Positions 1-5,534 of a stretch of DNA of 6,636 bases are shown here, piece after piece; the stretch's first letter is position 1, and each line of letters begins with the position of its first letter. The position numbers and the translations under genes were made by a program. The stretch is taken from the NCBI GenBank assembly GCA_020637235.1, contig JACJWG010000029.1, forward strand, positions 1-6,636, in the 5' to 3' direction. A model generated the notes under the pieces. It saw only the letters and a program-made list of their open reading frames with translations, was not told the origin of the DNA and searched no databases. The stretch is from Acidimicrobiaceae bacterium. Its GTDB lineage: Bacteria > Actinomycetota > Acidimicrobiia > Acidimicrobiales > Ilumatobacteraceae.

Positions 1-265
1 CCTCCCGGAGCATGTCGATGTCGAGCGCCTGGTTCGCGACCAGCTTCTTCAAACGGGCATTCTCGGCCTCGAGCTCCTTCAGACGCTTCGCGTCGCTGGC
101 CTTCATTCCGCCGTACTGGGCGAGCCAGCGATGCCACGTCGACTCCGCAATCTCGAGATGCCGGCACACCTCATCGAGCTCCTTGCCCGCCGCCAGCTGA
201 CGGTGGCCCTCCTCGAGCTTGCGGATGATCTGTTCCGGCGTGTGCCGCCGACGCTTCTTGGTCAT
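1..265 (-). CDS. IS3-family transposase OrfA (partial, C-terminus beyond window)
   Basis: OrfA is the DNA-binding subunit of the two-frame IS3 transposase: it recognises the terminal repeats and is normally fused to OrfB by programmed -1 frameshifting. The visible 88 residues start MTKKRRRHTPEQII and contain a helix-turn-helix at about residues 12-50, with the typical ESTWHRWLAQYGG segment, then a leucine-zipper-like coiled coil at about residues 60-87 (KRLKELEAENARLKKL, then LDIDMLRE). This matches the IS407-like branch of IS3, whose OrfA is about 88-100 residues, so nearly all of the protein is present and only the extreme C-terminus and the frameshift region are cut off by the window edge. 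The ATG at 265-263 is preceded on the minus strand by AGAGGAG with suitable spacing, which supports this start. No frameshift or stop is seen in the visible part. Confidence 0.93.
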   Translation of the reverse strand, partial: MTKKRRRHTPEQIIRKLEEGHRQLAAGKELDEVCRHLEIAESTWHRWLAQYGGMKASDAKRLKELEAENARLKKLVANQALDIDMLRE

Positions 266-300
266 GTCGTTGCTCCTCTGAATCAGAGTCGCACACCGAC

Positions 301-326
301 TGGACCACTACGAGGGTCTCACCTCA
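301..326 (-). repeat. Putative terminal inverted repeat of the IS3-family element
   Basis: Read on the minus strand, this segment begins TGAGGTGAGACCCTC and ends just before the OrfA leader. It has the 5'-TG terminus and the ACCC core often seen at IS407-group ends. The partner repeat is outside the window, so the outer boundary at 326 is inferred from one end only. Confidence 0.6.
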
Positions 327-333
327 GAGCCGC

Positions 334-825
334 GTGCCCTACTACGGTCAGGACGTGCGAGACAGCGCAACGATTTCACTCGGTCAGCCTGGGCCAGAGC
401 ATCTACGGCAGGTGGCCGAACTCCGCTGGGGTTGGGCTGTCGAGCGAGGGCATACGAGTCAAGAGCCGTTGGAGAAGTTCGCCGTTGCGTTCGCAGGGTG
501 GTGTCACGCTCACCAGCAGAGCCATCGATGTGTCGTCGCGCTCGATGCCGACGACGCGGTGGTCGGTTTCGGATTCACTGTGCTAACGGCACGAGTTCCC
601 ACTGCCAGTTCGGCTCCCCGGTGGTCCGCTGATGTGCAAGCCGTCTTCGTGGTCCCCGAGTTGCGTAACGCCGGGATCGGAGGCCGTCTCGTCGAACGCC
701 TCGTCGAGGTTGCTCGGGAGAGCGACGCCGAGCACATCACGGTTCACTCAAGCCCAGAGGCCGTGACCGCGTACCTGCGCTCCGGATTCGTCCACGACCC
801 CCTCATGCTAAATCGGCCCTTATAG
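334..825 (+). CDS. GNAT-family N-acetyltransferase
   Basis: The 163-residue product fits a single GNAT domain, which transfers an acetyl group from acetyl-CoA to an amine on a small molecule or protein. The acetyl-CoA pyrophosphate-binding motif A is clear at residues 101-122: strand VQAVFVVPELR followed by RNAGIGG (the R-x-x-G-x-G/A signature) and the helix LVERLVEVA. Motif B follows at residues 135-152 (ITVHSS, then AVTAYLRSGF), with the usual YxxxGF ending. The substrate cannot be told from sequence. The start is uncertain: GTG at 334 or GTG at 355 (seven residues shorter) both leave the domain complete, and neither has a strong Shine-Dalgarno sequence. The probable IS terminus at 326 lies 8 bp upstream of GTG334, so the native promoter, ribosome-binding site and possibly a few residues may have been replaced by IS DNA. 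The gene converges on the minus-strand ORF at 839-1027 with a 13-bp gap. Confidence 0.85.
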   Translation: MPYYGQDVRDSATISLGQPGPEHLRQVAELRWGWAVERGHTSQEPLEKFAVAFAGWCHAHQQSHRCVVALDADDAVVGFGFTVLTARVPTASSAPRWSADVQAVFVVPELRNAGIGGRLVERLVEVARESDAEHITVHSSPEAVTAYLRSGFVHDPLMLNRPL

Positions 826-838
826 GGGACCAGGACAG

Positions 839-1027
839 TCAGCTCGGTTCGGCCCCAGCAGTCGCAGGCGATAGCCAGCAGAACGCCATCGCCCACTCAA
901 GTGCAGAAGCACGCAGAACCGGCTGGAAGCGCACCGCCAGGTGCGCATCGTGCGCCCTCAGAAGCCCGATGTGGGACACCTGGAACCGCACCGGCTCGGC
1001 CCGTAGCCTCGGTTCGACCACGGTCAC
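839..1027 (-). CDS. Small hypothetical protein overlapping the relaxase stop codon
   Basis: This is a 62-residue ORF whose GTG start overlaps the TGA stop of the relaxase gene in a GTGA arrangement, the classic layout for translational coupling in actinobacterial operons. Its first 36 codons end in G or C at all but four positions, which fits real coding sequence; the last third is less biased. The product (starting VTVVEPRLRAEPVRFQ) has no motif I recognise: it has basic residues in the first half and a short hydrophobic stretch, EWAMAFCWL, near the end that is too short to call a membrane anchor with confidence. It has no Shine-Dalgarno sequence of its own clear of the relaxase coding region, so it would depend on coupling. 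It could equally be a chance open frame, since GC-rich DNA leaves many frames open. Confidence 0.42.
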   Translation of the reverse strand: MTVVEPRLRAEPVRFQVSHIGLLRAHDAHLAVRFQPVLRASALEWAMAFCWLSPATAGAEPS

Positions 1028-4000
1028 GTGAACCCAAGCGCTGGCTCGTCGACGGTCGCAGGCTGCGCCTGCCCGGCTGCCGGGTGGAGCGCGTCTGCGA
1101 CCATCGAGGCTTCGACGACGTGCGGCCAGTGCTGCAGGATCCAGTGCTGGCGCTCGTGATGTGCCGACGTGAGACCAGCGAGGAGATCCTCGAGTTCATC
1201 GAACGGCAGCGGTGCCATGGACTGCATCTTCTGGATGAGGCCTCGGACGTCTGCTGGCGCGGTCGCGAGGATGGCGTCGAGCTCAACCTCGCGCTGCTTC
1301 AGTTCGTCGAGCGTTCGCGTTCGCAACGTTGGCGTGAGGGTGGGGGCGGCGATGTCGTCGAGCCAGGCTTGTGCGTGAGCGACTGTGGCTGAGATCGTCG
1401 GCCACACGGTTTCGTCGCCGAGGTTCTGGGTGTCGACGATGCCGGCACGGAGACGATGGGCAGCGACTTGTCGTACCGTGTCCTCCCAGACCTGCGTCGC
1501 AGCCGGGTTGTCGACCGGGCGTGTACCGAGCAGTGCAATCAGCCAGGTGGGCTCCGCGGCGCGGAGCGACGCCGCGGCGCGATCGACGGCGAGCGTTGCC
1601 GCCTCGGTGTACACGTGGGCGTCGTTGGGTTGCACTCCTGCGGCGGAGAGGTGTGTGTGCCATCGGTCGAGGCGGTCGTGGATGTCCGCTGCGGTTCGCT
1701 CGGTGGTGGCCGCTGCGATGTCGGTGAGTTGGCGCGGTTTCGGGTGTGGCGGGTCGACGATGGTGATGTCGTCCCAGTTGAACGTCCGTACCGCCGTCGT
1801 GCCTTTCGCCGATACGAACTCGACCTGAGCGTTGCCGGCGCTGTCGTCGACGGCCGTGATGGTGCCGATGTTGCGTCGATCCCACGCCTTCACTCGATGA
1901 CCGACGGCGACGTGGCGGGCGGTGTGGTCAAGGCGGGCGAGCCGCTGGTGGGCGTGAGCGGGGTCGCCTCCGATGAGGTGGGTGGCTCGTGCCTCGACGA
2001 CTCGTGCGTAGGCGGCCCATCTCTCCAGAGTCGCCAGGTCGAGCGTGGTGGCCTTGTGATGGATCTCGGGCGCGTGTGGGTCCCGGGTGATGGCGAGTGC
2101 CTTGCTGCGGGAGGCGCTGAGTCGGTCGTGAAGGAGGTCGTCGATCGTGTCGGGTTCTTCGACGAGCAGGCGCAGGGGGCTGTCGTGTCGGCCGATGTCG
2201 GGGTCGAGACTGTCGAGTTCGGGCTGGGTGAGGACCAGCCAGTTCGACTGTCGTCCGCGTGACATCACGAGGTAGCCGGCTTCGCGGTAGAGCCCGTCGA
2301 GGCCGACTGCGATGGCGAGGTCCCAGGTGCCGCCCTGGGCTCGGTGGGCGGTGGTGGCGTACGCGTAGTCGATGCCGCCTGCCGCGAGGTAGTCGTTGTC
2401 GATGCGGACGAGAGTGTCGTTGTGGTCGAGGCGGACGACGAGTTCGCTTTCGTCGATCTCCTGCAGCGTTCCGGTCTGACCGTTGAGGACTGCGGTGTCG
2501 TCGCCGTTGATGGTGCGGGCTCGGTAGTCGTTGACCCGCATGACGAGTCGCTCCCCGACGGCGAGCCCGTCCGAGTCAGCGGCGAGGATGCCAGCGTTGA
2601 GCAGCCGTTCGCGCACGGCATGGTTGAGCGCGGACACGACATCGTTGGTTCCGGCGAGGAGTACGGGCACGGAGCCGGCCTGGTGGGCGTCGAGCCAGCG
2701 GTCGACAGAGGTGGCAATCATGTCGGCGCGGTCGTGAGCGACGACGACCCGGTCATGCGCTCGGTATGCGCTGACTGCAGTCGCCACATGGCCGTCGCGG
2801 AGCTCCGCAAGGGCGTCGCGCTCCCATTCGTTGAGTTGGCGACGGTTGACGGTCAGTTCGGCGATCGTGACGTCGGAGTCGGCTACAAGTGCTGCGAACC
2901 CTCCGCCGGCGGTGATCTCGGGAAGCTGATGGTGGTCGCCGACGAGCACCACGCGCCCGCCGGCGGCGATCACCGGTCGAGTGACCCGTTCGAGCTCCCG
3001 GATGCCTGCCATGGCAGCTTCGTCGACGACGAGCACGGTCCACTCGCTGGGAAGACCCAGCCCGCGCTCCCATGCACCGAGTTGGCGGTGAATGGTTGCC
3101 GATGGGATGTGGGCGTCGGTCGCAAGTTCGTGGGCGGCTCGAGCGGACGGGGCGACGCCGACGACATCGTGGCCAGCGGCCTCGAAGACTCGGCGGACGG
3201 CGTCGAGCGTGAAGGTCTTGCCCGTGCCCGCCGGGCCGACGAGCACGGTGACTGCGTCGGGCGAGGTCGTGATCGTTCGGACGGCGAGGTCTTGGTCAGC
3301 GCCCAGGGTCGGGCCGTGGCCGATCAGACGGCTGGCTGTTGCGTCGTCGATTGGGGTGCGGCTGTTGCGGTTGTCGTGAACGGCGGCGAGGAACCGCTGC
3401 TCGAGGTCGAGCATGTTGGTGGTCGTCCAGCGGGGCGTGCGGTCATCTGCGATCGGGACGATCTGTGGCGAGGCGAGGACGCGGGCGACGATCCGGTCGA
3501 CGGTGGCGACCGATGCGCCTTCACCGATTCGGGCAGCGACTGCTTCGACGAGCTGCGGGTGGGTGAAGGTGGTGTCGTGTTCGGTGAGCGCCCGGCCGAG
3601 ATCCTCGATCCAGTGCTCGGCGGTGACGGTGTGGTCGACGGTGGCGTCGCTGATCGGGTCTCGGACGGCGAGTCGCCAGATCTCGTCGTAGGTGACCGTG
3701 CGGCCGGCGGCCGCCGACAGCAGCGCTTCGGCCTGCGCTGGACCCCAACCGGCCTCGACCGCTGCAGCCTTCCAGGCGGCGTCGAACCGTTCGCCCTCGA
3801 CCTCGGGCTTCCCACGCCGTGTCGCTAGTACCGCTGCCTGCCGGCCCTCGGGGGTGTTCGGGGTTCCGGTGGCCTCCAGCCAGGCGTCGATCTCGGCGGT
3901 CCGCTTGGAGAACGCCTCGCACAGGCGTTGCGGGACGCCAGCGACCTCGGGGACGTGACGGCCTGGACGCCATTGCAGCCCCAGGCGATCGGTCAGCTCA

Positions 4001-4683
4001 TCGCGCAGCGCTGTCTGGAACAGTTCGCCTGCGGCGCGGACCGCTCGGTAGAGCTCGGGATGCACGAACGCACCCCAGCGGCCGTCGGGTCCTTCCACGA
4101 GGTTCGCGACCAGGGTGTGCCAGTGCAGAAGCGGGTCACCGGCGCGGCTGGTGCGATGCCGGAACACGGCGGCCACGACGCCACGTCCGGGGAGCACACG
4201 GACCTTCGCGGCCTCGGCCGCTGCCGGGTCGCGGGCCGCAAGATCGTTCAGGTACGCAGCGTCTCCGGACCCACGGCGCACTCGAATCGCTTCTCGTTCC
4301 AGCCACGCGACGGTCTGACGGACGGCGGCTTCACCGGCTTCGATGATCTGCCCTTGGACACGCGGATCGTCCGTCACGGCGTAGAGCACCGACACCGACT
4401 TCGGCGCCTTGAAGGTGAGGTCGAACCCTGGCACCCGGCGCGGGTGCGTGCGCAGCGTCTCGCCGTTCGGGGTCAGCCCACCCGTGCCCGGCGCGATGCC
4501 AGCGAGCACCGCTCGAAGGTCGTCAGCCGACACCGGACCGTCGAGGCCGAGGCGTTCCGCTCCGACGCCCACCCACAGACCGTCGGCTTCACCGCGGCCC
4601 GTGTAGTAGTCGTCCAGACTCTGGGCGACACCGGCGAGCGTGTAGGCCTCCTGCCCGACCCGCAGCTTGGCGATGCTCAACAT
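1024..4683 (-). CDS. mobF: MobF (TrwC/TraI-type) conjugative relaxase-helicase
   Basis: This 1219-residue protein nicks one strand at oriT, stays bound through a tyrosine, and unwinds the plasmid for transfer. Relaxase domain (about residues 1-300): tyrosines at 14, 26 and 27 (DDYYTG) supply the nucleophile, D88 lies in DLTFKAPKSVSVL, and the metal-binding three-histidine set is H176 (FRH) with H187 and H189 (LHWHT), the HUH signature. Helicase (about 455-815), RecD/TraI-like: Walker A GPAGTGKT at 483-490, Walker B VVDEA at 552-556, GDHHQLP at 582-588, TTAHRAQG at 777-784 and VMSRGR at 806-811. An SH3-like insert (about 708-766, NGQTGTL) precedes motif V as in RecD2. Residues about 925-973 look like a second small beta barrel, followed by a helical, acidic tail. 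Start: ATG4683 gives MLSIAKLRVG, the usual family N-terminus; GTG4758 would add 25 unrelated residues. No good Shine-Dalgarno precedes ATG4683. No frameshift or lost catalytic residue is seen. The stop overlaps the 62-residue ORF. Confidence 0.96.
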   Translation of the reverse strand: MLSIAKLRVGQEAYTLAGVAQSLDDYYTGRGEADGLWVGVGAERLGLDGPVSADDLRAVLAGIAPGTGGLTPNGETLRTHPRRVPGFDLTFKAPKSVSVLYAVTDDPRVQGQIIEAGEAAVRQTVAWLEREAIRVRRGSGDAAYLNDLAARDPAAAEAAKVRVLPGRGVVAAVFRHRTSRAGDPLLHWHTLVANLVEGPDGRWGAFVHPELYRAVRAAGELFQTALRDELTDRLGLQWRPGRHVPEVAGVPQRLCEAFSKRTAEIDAWLEATGTPNTPEGRQAAVLATRRGKPEVEGERFDAAWKAAAVEAGWGPAQAEALLSAAAGRTVTYDEIWRLAVRDPISDATVDHTVTAEHWIEDLGRALTEHDTTFTHPQLVEAVAARIGEGASVATVDRIVARVLASPQIVPIADDRTPRWTTTNMLDLEQRFLAAVHDNRNSRTPIDDATASRLIGHGPTLGADQDLAVRTITTSPDAVTVLVGPAGTGKTFTLDAVRRVFEAAGHDVVGVAPSARAAHELATDAHIPSATIHRQLGAWERGLGLPSEWTVLVVDEAAMAGIRELERVTRPVIAAGGRVVLVGDHHQLPEITAGGGFAALVADSDVTIAELTVNRRQLNEWERDALAELRDGHVATAVSAYRAHDRVVVAHDRADMIATSVDRWLDAHQAGSVPVLLAGTNDVVSALNHAVRERLLNAGILAADSDGLAVGERLVMRVNDYRARTINGDDTAVLNGQTGTLQEIDESELVVRLDHNDTLVRIDNDYLAAGGIDYAYATTAHRAQGGTWDLAIAVGLDGLYREAGYLVMSRGRQSNWLVLTQPELDSLDPDIGRHDSPLRLLVEEPDTIDDLLHDRLSASRSKALAITRDPHAPEIHHKATTLDLATLERWAAYARVVEARATHLIGGDPAHAHQRLARLDHTARHVAVGHRVKAWDRRNIGTITAVDDSAGNAQVEFVSAKGTTAVRTFNWDDITIVDPPHPKPRQLTDIAAATTERTAADIHDRLDRWHTHLSAAGVQPNDAHVYTEAATLAVDRAAASLRAAEPTWLIALLGTRPVDNPAATQVWEDTVRQVAAHRLRAGIVDTQNLGDETVWPTISATVAHAQAWLDDIAAPTLTPTLRTRTLDELKQREVELDAILATAPADVRGLIQKMQSMAPLPFDELEDLLAGLTSAHHERQHWILQHWPHVVEASMVADALHPAAGQAQPATVDEPALGFT

Positions 4684-4688
4684 GCACC

Positions 4689-4722
4689 GGAGCGTGCGCT
4701 CGCACACTCCCGGGCACGCTCC
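4689..4722 (-). promoter_or_regulatory. Stem-loop directly upstream of the relaxase start codon
   Basis: GGAGCGTGC (4689-4697) and GCACGCTCC (4714-4722) are perfect 9-bp inverted arms around a 16-nt loop. On the relaxase mRNA the stem would end 5 nt before ATG4683, and its loop holds the only SD-like GGGAG nearby. A second, overlapping small hairpin, GTGCG-CT-CGCAC at 4694-4705, cannot form at the same time. The arms are seen directly; a role in translation control or as a protein-binding palindrome is inference. Confidence 0.5.
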
Positions 4723-4744
4723 CGAGGTCACTCCCAGACTCCCG
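4703..4744. repeat. Short direct repeats with core CTCCCG (iteron-like)
   Basis: On the plus strand the core CTCCCG or CTCCCA begins at 4707, 4719, 4731 and 4739, giving spacings of 12, 12 and 8 bp. The first three copies share a longer context (CACACTCCCG, CACGCTCCCG, TCACTCCCAG). A further CACTCCCG lies at 4794-4801, and an inverted copy of CACGCTCC forms the left arm of the stem-loop at 4689-4696. This density in non-coding DNA before a relaxase gene suggests a binding array for a relaxosome or regulatory protein. The repeats are short and partly degenerate. Confidence 0.5.
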
Positions 4745-4759
4745 AAATCCGTGCACACC

Positions 4760-4796
4760 GTCCCGGTGATTATCTGTGAATCCGACCTGGGTTCAC
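4760..4796 (-). other. Candidate origin of transfer (oriT) with nic-region hairpin
   Basis: Reading the minus strand, GTGAACCC (4796-4789) and GGATTCAC (4783-4776) form 8-bp arms with one mismatch and a 5-nt loop. The hairpin is followed at once by the A/T-rich octamer AGATAATC (4775-4768). In R388, TrwC binds a small hairpin and cuts about 7-8 nt beyond its 3' side, so geometry, strand and position upstream of the relaxase gene all fit. There is no primary-sequence match to a known nic site that I can point to, so the call rests on arrangement alone. Confidence 0.35.
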
Positions 4797-4797
4797 T
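4769..4797 (-). promoter_or_regulatory. Possible relaxase promoter
   Basis: On the minus strand GATAAT (4774-4769) matches five of six bases of the -10 consensus, in the most A/T-rich spot of the upstream region. A 16-17 bp spacer leads to only a weak -35 (GTGAAC). Transcription from about 4762 would give a leader of roughly 80 nt before ATG4683 that contains the stem-loop. The site overlaps the oriT candidate, so transcription and nicking could compete; either reading may be wrong. Confidence 0.3.
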
Positions 4798-4849
4798 CCC
4801 GATCGCCTGGGCGGGTTCGCAGGGGCGGTGGCGAGTGCGGATCGCTCGT

Positions 4850-5329
4850 CTACGGGCGTCGGTGGTGGCGGTGTCGTCGTTCGCGGCCGGTCCGGACGCA
4901 CGACGTCGTCGATCTCGGAGGTTCGGTTGACAGCGGGGGGAGGAACCGTTCGAGCGCGAGGAGGCGCTGAGCGTCGTTCCACGCGTCGGTCGGGGACGGG
5001 TACGGGCCCTGGATCGTGGCCCAGCGGTCGGGCTCGTAGGAGTCCATGATTCCGAACCACCGCACCGGTCGTGCTGGCGTGTCGGCGCCGAACTCGATCA
5101 CGTCGCCAGCGGCGAGCTCCATCGGGAGACGCCATCCATGCCGCGATGGCTCGGGCTGCCAGAGCGCTCGAGCCCATCCACCGGCCCGCTCGTCGGGCCA
5201 GATCGTTGCGACCCACAGGTGAGCATCGGAAGCGGCCGGCACCGGCAGGTCGATCACGACGGCGGCCGGCGCTCGCAGCCGATGTCGGCCTCGCCGGTTC
5301 CAGTCGTATGCATCCGTCTCCGTCGTCAT
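4850..5329 (-). CDS. Hypothetical protein upstream of the relaxase gene
   Basis: This 159-residue protein is not one I can assign to a named family. Residues 16-50 alternate hydrophobic and polar residues (RLRAPAAVVIDLPVP, LWVATIWP), suggesting beta strands. Residues 68-130 form what looks like a compact domain: AAGDVIEFGAD, then VRWFGIMDSYEPDRWATIQG, then PYPSPTDAWNDAQRLLALERFL, the last part probably an amphipathic helix. The tail (about residues 137-159) is disordered and ends in a strongly basic Arg/His cluster (RRHRHHRRP), suggesting contact with nucleic acid. There is no signal peptide, membrane segment or catalytic motif. ATG5329 is chosen over ATG5347 because AGGAGG sits 5 nt upstream of it. 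It points the same way as the relaxase with 166 nt between them, so an accessory role in mobilization is plausible but not shown. Confidence 0.82.
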   Translation of the reverse strand: MTTETDAYDWNRRGRHRLRAPAAVVIDLPVPAASDAHLWVATIWPDERAGGWARALWQPEPSRHGWRLPMELAAGDVIEFGADTPARPVRWFGIMDSYEPDRWATIQGPYPSPTDAWNDAQRLLALERFLPPLSTEPPRSTTSCVRTGRERRHRHHRRP

Positions 5330-5534
5330 CAGAGCCTCCTTTCGCATGGGCAGCGACGGTAGGCGGCTTCGATTCCGGAGACCGCTGACCGTGGAGGCTG
5401 GGCGGATCGGCGACGATGTAGTGGTGGAGGATCGGGTCGCCGAGCTGCTTCGTCAGCTTCACGTTCAGTCAGCGGGCGCTCCGCTGGTCGGCGCGAGCTC
5501 GTCGGGCGCATTCCCGGATCGGCCAGGACTTGAG
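5330..5534. other. Intergenic region between divergent genes
   Basis: About 205 bp separate the divergent starts at 5329 (minus) and 5535 (plus), which must hold both promoters unless the plus-strand gene starts further upstream. I see no convincing -10/-35 pair on either strand and no strong palindrome. The plus-strand frame of the downstream gene stays open back to an ATG at 5346, and a minus-strand frame from GTG5462 has codons rich in G/C at third positions for about 25 codons, so some coding in this stretch cannot be excluded. Confidence 0.4.
5335..5340 (-). promoter_or_regulatory. Shine-Dalgarno sequence deciding the start of the 159-residue gene
   Basis: The minus strand reads AGGAGG here, a full match to the anti-Shine-Dalgarno sequence, with 5 nt before ATG5329. 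It lies downstream of the alternative ATG at 5347, which has no such site, so 5329 is the better start. Confidence 0.8.

Larger units (their letters stand above)
1..326 (-). mobile_element. IS3-family insertion sequence (IS407-like), left part only
   Basis: Directly visible are an IS3-type OrfA on the minus strand and, about 36 bp upstream of its start, a sequence that reads TGAGGTGAGACCC on the minus strand, beginning at position 326. IS3-family elements start with TG and end with CA, and IS407-group members often have this TGA..TG.ACCC type of terminus. The element therefore probably ends at 326 and extends leftward out of the window, where OrfB (the DDE catalytic part) and the right terminal repeat should lie. 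The 3-4 bases just outside the end (GAG/GAGC, 327-330) are the expected position of a target duplication. Whether the copy is intact cannot be judged here. Confidence 0.8.

Noticed and set aside
2344..3828. 494-codon open frame on the plus strand opposite the relaxase gene
   Set aside because: It is fully antisense to the helicase region, is rich in Gly, Val, Asp and Arg with no motif, and is the mirror of G/C third-position bias in the real gene.
4684..4758. Longer relaxase start at GTG4758 (25 extra residues)
   Set aside because: The added residues look nothing like a TrwC N-terminus, the catalytic domain normally starts at MLSIAKL-type sequence, and the interval holds repeats and a stem-loop instead.
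3928..4779. 283-codon open frame on the plus strand
   Set aside because: It lies antisense to the well-supported relaxase domain and shows no recognisable domain or ribosome-binding site.
4770..5462. 230-codon minus-strand open frame across the 159-residue gene
   Set aside because: Most of it is an Arg/Pro/Ala-rich shadow of the 159-residue gene, which has the perfect Shine-Dalgarno sequence. Only its first 25 codons look coding-like, and these are noted as a separate finding.
5329..5511. 60-codon minus-strand open frame ending in TGATG overlap with the 159-residue gene
   Set aside because: The overlap is attractive, but the product is Arg/Pro-rich with no structure and no ribosome-binding site, so it reads as a shadow frame.
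5346..5534. N-terminal 63-residue extension of the PIN protein from ATG5346
   Set aside because: It has no convincing Shine-Dalgarno sequence, less biased codons, no recognisable domain, and would leave no room for promoters between the divergent genes. It is kept as an alternative.
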